Source: JACQAI01 sp035507915 (GTDB lineage: Bacteria > Pseudomonadota > Alphaproteobacteria > Elsterales > Elsteraceae). Taken from it: 7,286 bases of DNA. The notes beneath the pieces were generated by a model. The model made no database searches. It saw nothing but the letters and a program-made list of their open reading frames with translations, and was not told where the DNA came from. The stretch lies in assembly GCA_035507915.1 (NCBI GenBank), contig DATJNS010000255.1:1-7286 (forward strand), given 5' to 3'. Below are positions 1 through 6,194 of this stretch, in pieces (within the stretch, counting starts at the first letter, position 1; each line of letters starts with the position of its first letter). The position numbers and the translations under genes were made by a program.

Positions 1-29
1 CGGCCGCCCTGCCGGAGCCGGCCTCGTGA
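1..29 (+). CDS. C-terminal tail of an upstream gene, possibly selA (partial)
   Basis: A reading frame enters from the left edge in frame 3, encodes about eight residues (AALPEPAS) and stops at the TGA at 27-29. That TGA overlaps the GTG start of selB at 26-28, giving a 4-nt GTGA overlap typical of translationally coupled genes. In many proteobacteria selA (L-seryl-tRNA(Sec) selenium transferase) lies directly upstream of selB, so selA is the obvious guess. The visible peptide is far too short to confirm it, and the frame could be chance. Confidence 0.35.
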
Positions 30-2032
30 TCGTCGGGACCGCCGGCCATATCGACCACGGCAAGACCGCGCTGGTGCGCGCGCTCACCGGCGTCGACACC
101 GACCGGCTGAAGGAAGAGAAGGCGCGCGGCATCTCGATCGATCTCGGTTTCGCCTACCTCGCGGGACCGGACGGCGCGGTGCTCGGGTTCGTCGACGTGC
201 CGGGCCATGAGAAGTTCATCCACAACATGCTGGCCGGCGCGACCGGCATCGACGTCGCGCTGCTCGTGATCGCCGCCGACGACGGCGTCATGCCGCAGAC
301 GCGCGAGCATCTCGCGATCCTCGACCTGCTCGGCATCGCGCGCGGCGCGGTCGCGCTGACCAAGGTCGATCGGGTTGCGGCAGCGCGCCGCGACGAGGCC
401 ACCGCCGAGATCGCGCGCGCGCTCGAGGGCACCGGCCTCGCCAGCGCCCGGATCGTGCCGGTCTCCGCCGTCACGGGCGAGGGCATCGAGGCGCTGCGCG
501 CGCTGCTGTTCGCCGAGGCCGCGGCGACCCGAGGCCATGGCGCGGACGGACGCTTTCGCCTGGCGGTCGACCGCTGCTTCACGCTCGCGGGCACCGGCAC
601 CGTGGTCACCGGTACCGTGCTGTCCGGCACCGTGTCGAGCGGCGATCGCGTGACCGTGTCGCCCACCGGTCTGGCAGCGCGCGTGCGCTCGATCCATGCG
701 CAGAACCGAGCCGCCGAGCGCGGCGTCGCCGGCCAGCGCTGCGCGCTCAACCTCGCGGGCGACGGCGTCGGCAAGGAGTCGGTCAAGCGCGGGCAGGTCG
801 TGCTCGACCCGGGCCTGCACGCCCCGACGGCGCGCATCGACGCACGGCTTCGCCTACTCGCCGACGAGCCCAAGCCGGTGACGCAGTGGACGCCGGTGCG
901 CCTGCATCACGCGGCGGCGGAGATCGGCGCCCACGTCGTGCTGCTCGGCGACGGCGCGCTCCAGCCGGGCGGCGAGGCGTTCGTCCAGCTCGTGCTCGAC
1001 CGGCCGATCGCGGCGGCGGCGCACGACCGCTTCGTCCTGCGCGACGCCTCGGCGCGGCGCACCATCGGCGGCGGCCGGTTCGTGGATCTGCGCCCGCCGA
1101 CACGCAAGCGGCGCTCCGCCGAGCGGCTGGCGCAGCTCCGCGCGCACGACAGCGCCGACCCGCAAGCCGCGCTGGCGGCGCTGCTCGCGGCCGCCCCGCG
1201 GTTCGTCGACCTCGGCGCCTTCGCGCGCGATCGTGCGCTTGGAACGTCCCAGATCGACGCCATCGTCGAGCGGCTGGGCGTCGTCACGCTGCCGTCCGGC
1301 GACGCCACCATCGCCATTCAGGCGACGGTCTGGCTCGCCTTCGAGCGCCGCCTGCTCGCGACCCTTCAGGCGTTCCACGCCGACAACCCCGATCTGCCGG
1401 GGATCGCCGTCGAGCGCTTGCGGCTGCAGCTCGATCTCCGCCTGCCGCCGGCGGCATTCGCGGCGGCGCTTCAAGCGCAGGTGCGGCGGAACGCGATCAC
1501 GTTGGACGGCGCCTGGGTCCGGTCGGCCGGTCACGAGGTTCGCCTGACGCCGGACGACGAAAAGGCCTGGCGCCGCATCGAGCCGCTGCTCGGCGGCACC
1601 GAGCGCTTCCGTCCGCCGCGCGTCCGCGACATCGCCGCGGCCCTGACGCTGCGCGAAGCCGACGTGCGACGTCTCCTCAAGCTGCTCGGGCGCCTGGGCA
1701 GGGTCGACGAGATCGCGCACGATCATTTCTTCCTGCGCGCGACGACGGCCGAGATGGTCGGCATCGTCGCGTCGCTCGATGCGGCCGCGGCCGGCGAGTT
1801 CAGCGCGGCGGCGTTCCGCGACCGCGTGCAGAACGGCCGCAAGGTGGCGATCCAGATCCTCGAATTCTTCGATCGCCACGGCGTGACCTTGCGGCGCGGC
1901 GATTTGCGCCGAGCCGATGCGCGGCGCCTCGATTTGTTCGGCAGCCTGCCGACGACATCGGCGATCGAGCGCACGGACAACCGCGTGCGCCGCCCGTCAG
2001 CCGCCGATGCGCGGCCGCAACCGCCGCGCTGA
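26..2032 (+). CDS. selB: Selenocysteine-specific translation elongation factor SelB
   Basis: SelB is the cytoplasmic GTPase that carries Sec-tRNA(Sec) to ribosomes and recodes UGA when it binds a SECIS hairpin in the mRNA. The 668-residue product has all the GTPase motifs: P-loop GHIDHGKT at 7-14, switch I RGISIDLGFA at about 34-43, DVPGHE at 57-62, TKVD at 112-115 and SA at 147-148. A beta-barrel domain 2 follows (DRCFTLAGTGTVVTGT near 182-197), then domain 3. A long winged-helix C-terminal part comes next, and its last unit carries the SelB signature GRKVAIQILEFFDRHG near 604-619. The GTG start at 26 puts the P-loop at the family's usual distance from the N-terminus and overlaps the preceding stop. 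E. coli SelB is 614 residues; this one has an extra basic, proline-rich tail of about 29 residues. No frameshift is seen. The organism therefore should make selenoproteins, but none is identified here. Confidence 0.97.
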   Translation: MIVGTAGHIDHGKTALVRALTGVDTDRLKEEKARGISIDLGFAYLAGPDGAVLGFVDVPGHEKFIHNMLAGATGIDVALLVIAADDGVMPQTREHLAILDLLGIARGAVALTKVDRVAAARRDEATAEIARALEGTGLASARIVPVSAVTGEGIEALRALLFAEAAATRGHGADGRFRLAVDRCFTLAGTGTVVTGTVLSGTVSSGDRVTVSPTGLAARVRSIHAQNRAAERGVAGQRCALNLAGDGVGKESVKRGQVVLDPGLHAPTARIDARLRLLADEPKPVTQWTPVRLHHAAAEIGAHVVLLGDGALQPGGEAFVQLVLDRPIAAAAHDRFVLRDASARRTIGGGRFVDLRPPTRKRRSAERLAQLRAHDSADPQAALAALLAAAPRFVDLGAFARDRALGTSQIDAIVERLGVVTLPSGDATIAIQATVWLAFERRLLATLQAFHADNPDLPGIAVERLRLQLDLRLPPAAFAAALQAQVRRNAITLDGAWVRSAGHEVRLTPDDEKAWRRIEPLLGGTERFRPPRVRDIAAALTLREADVRRLLKLLGRLGRVDEIAHDHFFLRATTAEMVGIVASLDAAAAGEFSAAAFRDRVQNGRKVAIQILEFFDRHGVTLRRGDLRRADARRLDLFGSLPTTSAIERTDNRVRRPSAADARPQPPR

Positions 2033-2043
2033 GGGAGCGAGCG

Positions 2044-2505
2044 ATGGACCCGGTGCCGGTGTTTCTCGATGCGCTCAAGCGCGCCGCCGACGGCGCCAAC
2101 GTGGCGGAGGATGCGTTCCGTCGCGAGATCGCGCAGCGCGCCAAGGCGCTGGAGACCGAGCGCGTGTTCGCCTTCCGGCGCCTCAACCTGATGGCCGCGA
2201 TCGTCGAGGCGATCACGGGTGCGGCGGACGAGCCGGCCGCGCTGGCCGGGGCGGCGTCCGTGCTGTGCGCCCGGCTCGGCTGGTCGACCGAGAGCGAGGC
2301 GCGCGAGGCGGTGCTGGCACGCTTCGCCGCCGTCGCCCGGTCGGTGGCCGTCAGCATGGCGCCGTCGCGCGCGCCGGACGCGCCGGAGCCCGACGTGATC
2401 GGCGCGCTGGGCGAGTTCGAGCGCTGGTACGCGGCGACCCACGAGACGCCGTTCTGGGGTCTCTTCGACACCTATCTGACGGAGACGCCCCGTGTCGACT
2501 TCTGA
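2044..2505 (+). CDS. Hypothetical protein, selB-linked (153 aa)
   Basis: I do not recognise this family. The ATG at 2044 follows the selB stop by 11 nt and has a strong ribosome site, GAGGGAG at 2031-2037, six bases upstream. The 153-residue product has no signal peptide or membrane span. Its first two thirds look alpha-helical, with many Ala, Arg and Glu residues. After an Ala/Pro-rich linker it ends in an aromatic segment, ERWYAATHETPFWGLFDTYL, followed by ETPRVDF, which looks like a conserved motif or a docking peptide. It contains a single cysteine and no obvious catalytic motif. The same frame is open upstream through selB to 886, but that part is an antisense-quality Arg-rich shadow; the real gene starts at 2044. 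The last 14 nt overlap the next gene. Its operon position suggests work with SelB or with the downstream sulfur-type proteins, but this is inference. Confidence 0.8.
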   Translation: MDPVPVFLDALKRAADGANVAEDAFRREIAQRAKALETERVFAFRRLNLMAAIVEAITGAADEPAALAGAASVLCARLGWSTESEAREAVLARFAAVARSVAVSMAPSRAPDAPEPDVIGALGEFERWYAATHETPFWGLFDTYLTETPRVDF

Positions 2506-2917
2506 CGCGTCGACGTCCGCCGCCGCGGCGCCGGGGACCGACTTCGAGACCTGGCTACGCGCCGAGTTCGCCCGAACCGGTGCGTTCACGGCGCTCGCGG
2601 TCCTCGTCGAGATCGCCGCGCGCACCGTCGTGCCGCTGTGCTCGACCTATTTCAACGTGATCGGCGACGAGATCGACTGGGCGGAGATGACCGTGCTGTT
2701 CGCCGGTGCCGGCCAGAGCTGGGACGGCGCGGCGTTCTTTCCGCTGACCGCCGCGGACGGCGGTCCGCTCGACAATCCGAGCGCGCGACTGCGGCTGCGC
2801 GAGCTCGAGAGCCGCGTCGAGGCCGACCGGCTGGTGCTGAACGAGGGCTACTTCTTCGACGCGCAAGGGCGCAGGCTCGAGGTCGAGGAGCAGCCGAGCC
2901 GGGATGCGCCGTCGTGA
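2492..2917 (+). CDS. Hypothetical protein, selB-linked (141 aa)
   Basis: I do not recognise this family. The GTG start at 2492 lies 14 nt inside the previous gene and has GGAG at 2481-2484 seven bases upstream, so the two genes are probably translationally coupled. The 141-residue product starts with a low-complexity Ser/Ala tail of about 15 residues. A compact core follows (FETWLRAEFARTGAFTALAV...), with a hydrophobic stretch around residues 33-45 too short and mixed to be a clear membrane helix. A segment rich in aromatic and acidic residues (STYFNVIGDEIDWAEMTVLF) and a charged C-terminal part follow. It has one cysteine, near residue 50. Its stop overlaps the start of the DsrE-like gene by 4 nt. 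Size and context would fit an accessory or partner subunit for its neighbours, but nothing in the sequence proves a role. Confidence 0.8.
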   Translation: MSTSDASTSAAAAPGTDFETWLRAEFARTGAFTALAVLVEIAARTVVPLCSTYFNVIGDEIDWAEMTVLFAGAGQSWDGAAFFPLTAADGGPLDNPSARLRLRELESRVEADRLVLNEGYFFDAQGRRLEVEEQPSRDAPS

Positions 2918-3291
2918 CCAAGCGTCTCCTGATCGTCTTGATGAACACCGATCCGCGCAACGCCGAGGAGCTGGGCGCGCCGTTCTATCACGCGGCGGTG
3001 GCGGCCGCGATGGACTACGAGGTCGACGTCGTGTGCACCGCGGCCGCCGGCAAGTTGATGGTCAAGGGCGTGGCGGCCGCCCTGTCGGTGAAGCCGGGCA
3101 ATCCGAAGACGGTCTACGACTGGATCAAGGAGGCGCACGAGCACGGCGCCCGGTTCTGGGCCTGTCCGGCCAATCTCGAGCTGCTCGAGGTCGCCAAGGA
3201 CGACTTGATCCCCGAGTGCCACGGCGTGATGGGCGCCGCCACGATGATCCAGGACATCATGGACGGGGACTGCCGGGTCCTGACCTACTGA
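2914..3291 (+). CDS. DsrE/TusD-like small sulfurtransferase-family protein
   Basis: This 125-residue protein matches the DsrE/DsrF/TusD fold family. These are small cytoplasmic proteins, often oligomers, that carry sulfur as a persulfide on one conserved cysteine. Family features visible are the N-terminal strand KRLLIVLMNTDP, the helix FYHAAVAAAMDYEVDVVCT (about 24-42), the cysteine turn ARFWACPANLEL with Cys84 at the family's carrier position, and the ending DCRVLTY. It also has Cys41, Cys102 and Cys120. The GTG at 2914 is chosen because it restores the N-terminal strand; the next in-frame ATG at 2941 would delete it. That GTG overlaps the preceding TGA as GTGA, so translation is probably coupled. 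Next to selB, a role in moving sulfur or selenium is plausible: YedF, known from selenium-using bacteria, joins a TusA-like and a DsrE-like domain. The substrate here is unknown. Confidence 0.85.
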   Translation: MTKRLLIVLMNTDPRNAEELGAPFYHAAVAAAMDYEVDVVCTAAAGKLMVKGVAAALSVKPGNPKTVYDWIKEAHEHGARFWACPANLELLEVAKDDLIPECHGVMGAATMIQDIMDGDCRVLTY

Positions 3292-3301
3292 GGGCGGATC
3301 G

Positions 3302-3742
3302 ATGGCCACGGTTCAGGGCTGCGACTATCCCGATCGCCTGCTCTACGACATCGACAATCAGATCTGGTACGAGCCGCTCGCCGACGGGACGGTGCGCGTC
3401 GGCTTCATGCCGTTCGCGGTGTCGATGATGGGCGAGGTGCTCGTCTTCACGCCGAAACGGATCGGCCGCGATTTCGAGAAGCACCGCTCCTTCGCGACCA
3501 TCGAGGGCGGCAAGTGGGTCGGCTCGGCGCGCGCCGCCTTCGCCGGTATCGTGGTTGCCTCCAACGATGCGCTCGCGCGCAATCCCGAGCTCATGATGGC
3601 GGACCCCTTCGGCGCCGGCTGGATGCTGATCGTGCGGCCGGGCGACGACGATTGGCGCGACGGCCTGGCGACCGGCGCGACGATCGCGGCCGACCTCGAG
3701 GCGTGGATCGCGCGCGCGGCCTACAAGGACCACACCGAGTAG
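3302..3742 (+). CDS. GcvH-like lipoyl-carrier protein
   Basis: This 146-residue protein has the glycine-cleavage H-protein fold. It shows WYEPLADGTVRVGFMPFAVSMMG (22-44), a lipoyl loop IEGGKWVGSARAAFAGIV (67-84) and the family ending NPELMMADPFGAGWMLIV (94-111). Lys71 aligns with the lysine that carries lipoate in GcvH, so it is probably lipoylated. The flanks differ from the usual ESVKAVSD: here the lysine sits in GGKWVG. No gcvT or gcvP is adjacent, and the gene directly follows the DsrE-like gene (10-nt gap, GAGGGCGG ribosome site at 3290-3297). This fits a dedicated carrier such as LbpA of the sHdr sulfur-oxidation pathway, where lipoate-binding H-like proteins and DsrE proteins are encoded together. 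A true GcvH is the less likely alternative. The assignment as an H-like lipoyl protein is firm; the pathway is inferred. Confidence 0.85.
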   Translation: MATVQGCDYPDRLLYDIDNQIWYEPLADGTVRVGFMPFAVSMMGEVLVFTPKRIGRDFEKHRSFATIEGGKWVGSARAAFAGIVVASNDALARNPELMMADPFGAGWMLIVRPGDDDWRDGLATGATIAADLEAWIARAAYKDHTE

Positions 3743-3749
3743 CAGCGCC

Positions 3750-3763
3750 GTCGCCGGTGCGAC
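3750..3763 (+). other. Short hairpin after the lipoyl-protein gene
   Basis: GTCGC-CGGT-GCGAC forms a perfect 5-bp stem with a 4-nt loop eight bases after the TAG stop. It has no T tract, so it is not a convincing intrinsic terminator. The 97-nt gap 3743-3839 is the longest one before the ABC genes. It is the natural place for one transcript to end and another to start, but I see no convincing -35/-10 pair in it. Confidence 0.2.
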
Positions 3764-3825
3764 ATCGCGGGACGCCGCTCCGATTGCGTCGATCCTGGCG
3801 CGGTGACATGCTTCCCGAAATAGTT

Positions 3826-3834
3826 GGGGAGGAA
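3826..3834 (+). promoter_or_regulatory. Strong ribosome binding site of the binding-protein gene
   Basis: GGGGAGGAA lies five bases before the ATG at 3840. It is the closest match to the anti-Shine-Dalgarno consensus in the window. This fits the usual need for more binding protein than permease in ABC importers. Confidence 0.75.
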
Positions 3835-3839
3835 CCGTC

Positions 3840-5144
3840 ATGACGACGCGCTACAGCAGGCGCGACGCGCTCGCATTGGTTGCAGCCGGCGGCGTCGCTT
3901 CGTTGACCCGGTCGGCGCGCGCCGCGGGCTTCGATTGGAAGCGCTTCAGCGGCACCCAACTGCATTTCATGGTGTCGATCCATCCGTGGACCGATTGGGC
4001 GCAGAAGCAACTCGCCGGCCTCGAGGCGGCGACCGGCATCAAGGTGACGTGGGAGATCCTCTACGAGGATCAGCTGCGCCAGAAGCTGCCGCTCTCGCTG
4101 CGCGCCGATCCGGGCGCGGTCGACGGCTTCTTCACACTGCCGTCGTGGGATGCCGCGGCGTTCTCGCGGGCCAAGTGGTACGCGCCGCTCGATCCGTTCA
4201 TCCACTCCGACCTGACGGCGCCCGACTGGGATTTCGCCGATTTCTTCCCCAACATCCTGAAGATCCACAGCGCGGGCGGCGCGCAGATCGGCGTGCCGAT
4301 CACCATCGAGCTGCAGACGCTGTTCTACAACAAGGCCCTGCTGCAGGCGAAGAACGTCGCGGTGCCGCGCACCCTGGACGAGATGATGGCGGCGGCCAAG
4401 GCGCTCGACGACCGCAAGGGCGGCGTCTCCGGCTACGTGACGCGCGGCGACGGCGTCCAGGCGGTCTACACGGTCGCGCCCTTCCTGTTCGCCTTCGGCG
4501 GCCGCTGGCTCGACGACAAGGGCAATCCCGAGCTCGGCAGCGCCGCGTTCGTCAGCGCCCTCAAGTACTACGGCGACATCCTGCGCGCTGCGGGGCCGCC
4601 CAACATCGTCGGCATGCAGTGGAAGGCGAGCTATCCCCTGTTCGAGCAGGCGCGCGCCGCGATGTTCACCGACGCCACCAACTTCCTCGCCTACTTCAAG
4701 GACCCGAGCCAGTCGAAGGTGGTCGACCAGGTCGGCGTCGCGACCCTGCCGGCGGGGCCGGGCGGCAGCCACAGCACGGTGATCTCGTGGGGGCCGGCGA
4801 TCGCCGCGTCGTCGAAGCACAAGGAGGCGACCTGGTACGCCATCCAGTACCTGACCTCGAAGGCGATGCAGGCGGCGTCGACCGAGGCGACGCACCTGCC
4901 GCCGTCGCGCAAGTCGATCTATGACGGCGACGTCTACACCAAGTCGGTGCCGGCCGACATGATCGCGGCGACCAAGGCGGAGATCGCCAACGCGGTGCCG
5001 AACGGCGCCAACCCGCTGGTCGTGCCGGTGCCCGAGGTGCGCGCCGCGATCGGCACCGCGATCGTCTCGGTGCTGCAGGGCGGCGACGCCGCCAAGGCGG
5101 CCAATGCGGCGCAGAAGCAGGTCGTCCAGATCCTCAAGGGGTAG
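3840..5144 (+). CDS. ABC importer extracellular solute-binding protein, family 1 (sugar-type)
   Basis: This 434-residue protein is the periplasmic receptor that captures a solute, probably a sugar or polyol derivative, and delivers it to the permeases encoded next. The N-terminus has a twin-arginine motif (SRRDALAL, 6-13), a hydrophobic stretch and an ARA cleavage site, giving a mature start near residue 29, so Tat export is likely. There is no lipobox cysteine. Family 1 features are HFMVSIHPWTDWAQKQL, ATGIKVTWEIL, QLRQKLPLSL, the YNKALL segment, and the C-terminal ISWGPAIAASSKHKEATWYAIQYLTS block. The length is normal for the family. The start is fixed by the strong ribosome site upstream and by the signal peptide. 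Substrate cannot be read from the sequence. The gene heads the transporter group and is separated from the permeases by a repeat-rich gap. Confidence 0.93.
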   Translation: MTTRYSRRDALALVAAGGVASLTRSARAAGFDWKRFSGTQLHFMVSIHPWTDWAQKQLAGLEAATGIKVTWEILYEDQLRQKLPLSLRADPGAVDGFFTLPSWDAAAFSRAKWYAPLDPFIHSDLTAPDWDFADFFPNILKIHSAGGAQIGVPITIELQTLFYNKALLQAKNVAVPRTLDEMMAAAKALDDRKGGVSGYVTRGDGVQAVYTVAPFLFAFGGRWLDDKGNPELGSAAFVSALKYYGDILRAAGPPNIVGMQWKASYPLFEQARAAMFTDATNFLAYFKDPSQSKVVDQVGVATLPAGPGGSHSTVISWGPAIAASSKHKEATWYAIQYLTSKAMQAASTEATHLPPSRKSIYDGDVYTKSVPADMIAATKAEIANAVPNGANPLVVPVPEVRAAIGTAIVSVLQGGDAAKAANAAQKQVVQILKG

Positions 5145-5194
5145 GGACGTTCGTCGCGAGCGTCGTGAAGCGCGGTCGTCACCCCCCATCCCGA

Positions 5195-5228
5195 CCTTCC
5201 CCCTCGAGGGGGGAAGGGGCGGATTTTT
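5195..5228 (+). terminator. Possible attenuating hairpin followed by a T tract
   Basis: CCTTCCCCC-TCGA-GGGGGGAAGG (5195-5217) folds into a very GC-rich stem, with one unpaired G, and is followed after six bases by TTTTT at 5224-5228. This looks like a weak or partial intrinsic terminator within the left repeat arm. Because the permeases downstream have no other obvious promoter, partial read-through is more likely than full termination. It could also simply be part of the repeat. Confidence 0.4.
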
Positions 5229-5281
5229 GAATGCTCAGCCGCTCACAAAAACGTCTCCCGCCCCCCTTGAGGGGCAGGGTT

Positions 5282-5292
5282 GGGGAGGGGGG
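5282..5292 (+). promoter_or_regulatory. Ribosome binding site inside the repeat, sets the permease start
   Basis: GGGGAGGGGGG is the outer end of the right repeat arm and lies 4 nt before GTG 5297 and 10 nt before ATG 5303; its GGAGG core (5284-5288) is 8 nt from the GTG. If the large inverted repeat folds in mRNA, this site would be paired with the C-rich stretch at 5182-5187 and hidden. That would lower permease translation (inference). Confidence 0.5.
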
Positions 5293-5296
5293 TATC

Positions 5297-6184
5297 GTGC
5301 GGATGTCGGCGCGTCGCCGCTATCTGCGCCATCACGTGCCCGAGCTCCTGATGCTGCCGGCGCTGCTCGTCATGGCGGTCGTGATGGGCTTCCCGCTCGT
5401 CTATCTGCTGTTCATGAGCCTGCACAAGTGGTCGATGATCGGGTTCGCGCCGCCGTCCTTCGTGGGTCTCGGCAACTTCGTCGCGCTGCTCGACGACGAG
5501 CGCTTCACCGGTTCGCTGGTGCGCACCGCCGCCTTCACGGCGCTCGGGCTGGCGTCGAACCTGCCGGCCGGCTTCGCGATCGCGCTGCTGCTCAACCAAC
5601 CGTTCCCGACGCGCAATCTGCTGCGCGCGCTGCTGATCTTCCCGATGGTGGCGACGCCGGTCGCCATGGGCCTGGTGTGGGTCGTGATGCTCGACCCGAC
5701 ATTGGGCGTGGTGCGCTATCTGTTCGCGCTGGTCGGCGTCGCCGATCCGCCGCTGTGGCTGTCGGACTCCGCGTGGGTCGTGCCGACCCTGGTCGCGGTC
5801 GATGCCTGGATGTGGACGCCGATGGTCGCGCTGATCTGCATTGCCGGGCTGGCCGCGCTGCCGCCCGAGCCGTTCGAGGCGGCGTTCGTCGACGGCGCGT
5901 CGGCGTGGCAGCGTTTCCGCTACCTGACCTTTCCCCTGATGCTGCCCACCCTCACGGTCGCCGCGATGCTGCGCGTGATGGATCTCCTCAAGGTCATCGA
6001 CATCGTGTTCGTGATGACGGGCGGCGGGCCCGGCTACGCCTCGGAGACCATCAACCTCTACAACTATCTGGTCGCGCTGTCGTACGACAAGATCGGCTAC
6101 GGCGCGGCGGTCGCGCTGGTGCTGTTCGCGCTCGTCCTCCTCTGTACGCTCGGCCTCGTGCGCTTGAGGCGCCCCGCATGGTGA
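5297..6184 (+). CDS. ABC sugar-type importer permease, MalF/UgpA-like
   Basis: This is one of the two inner-membrane subunits forming the transport channel. From the GTG at 5297 it has 295 residues and about six hydrophobic segments; the first spans roughly residues 17-39 after a basic RRRYLRHH head. The cytoplasmic EAA loop that docks the ATPase is clear: EAAFVDGASAWQRFRYLTFP, with Glu194, Ala195, Ala196 and Gly200. A longer frame opens at ATG 5231, but its extra 22 residues (MLSRSQKRLPPPLRGRVGEG...) are encoded by the palindromic repeat, so I reject that start. ATG 5303 is an equally possible start, giving MSARRRYL. The stop at 6182-6184 is part of the next gene's ribosome site, so the two permeases are probably coupled and form a heterodimer. 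Substrate is not evident. Confidence 0.92.
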   Translation: MRMSARRRYLRHHVPELLMLPALLVMAVVMGFPLVYLLFMSLHKWSMIGFAPPSFVGLGNFVALLDDERFTGSLVRTAAFTALGLASNLPAGFAIALLLNQPFPTRNLLRALLIFPMVATPVAMGLVWVVMLDPTLGVVRYLFALVGVADPPLWLSDSAWVVPTLVAVDAWMWTPMVALICIAGLAALPPEPFEAAFVDGASAWQRFRYLTFPLMLPTLTVAAMLRVMDLLKVIDIVFVMTGGGPGYASETINLYNYLVALSYDKIGYGAAVALVLFALVLLCTLGLVRLRRPAW

Positions 6185-6194
6185 GGTCCAGCAC

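Larger units (their letters stand above)
5182..5292. repeat. Head-to-head pair of palindromic repeats forming a large inverted repeat
   Basis: The 48-nt left arm (5182-5229) and the reverse complement of the 47-nt right arm (5246-5292) align with roughly three quarters identity by eye. They share CCCCCC ends, the CCCCTC-A-GGGGGG core and, next to the 16-nt loop, a perfect TTTTTG/CAAAAA pair. Each arm is itself palindromic: CCCCCTCGAGGGGG at 5199-5212 and CCCCTTGAGGGG at 5263-5274. The layout resembles REP/BIME-type intergenic elements. Read in frame, the right arm encodes PPPLRGRVGEGG, a peptide often seen at misassigned gene starts in GC-rich proteobacteria. It lies between the binding-protein and permease genes, where REP elements in the E. 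coli mal operon protect upstream mRNA; a similar role here is inference. Confidence 0.85.

Noticed and set aside
854..1879. Antisense frame (341 residues) within selB
   Set aside because: Same composition artefact; selB is intact on the other strand.
886..2505. Long + strand frame that would give a 539-residue protein ending in the gene at 2044
   Set aside because: The part before 2044 lies inside selB in another frame and is an Arg/Ala/Pro-rich shadow. The real gene has its own ribosome site and ATG at 2044.
2503..3291. TGA codons ending the three genes at 2505, 2917 and 3291 as possible selenocysteine codons
   Set aside because: Given selB, each was checked. Reading through gives shadow-like peptides overlapping the next gene or short tails, and the DsrE-like protein already ends at its family's usual point. 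No convincing SECIS-like context was seen.
3784..3812. TTGCGT at 3784-3789 as a -35 box for the transporter genes
   Set aside because: No credible -10 element lies 16-18 nt downstream in this GC-rich stretch.
3591..5189. Long antisense frame (532 residues) across the binding-protein gene
   Set aside because: It is Arg/Asp/Val/Leu-rich and opposite a clear gene; such frames arise from strong third-position GC bias.
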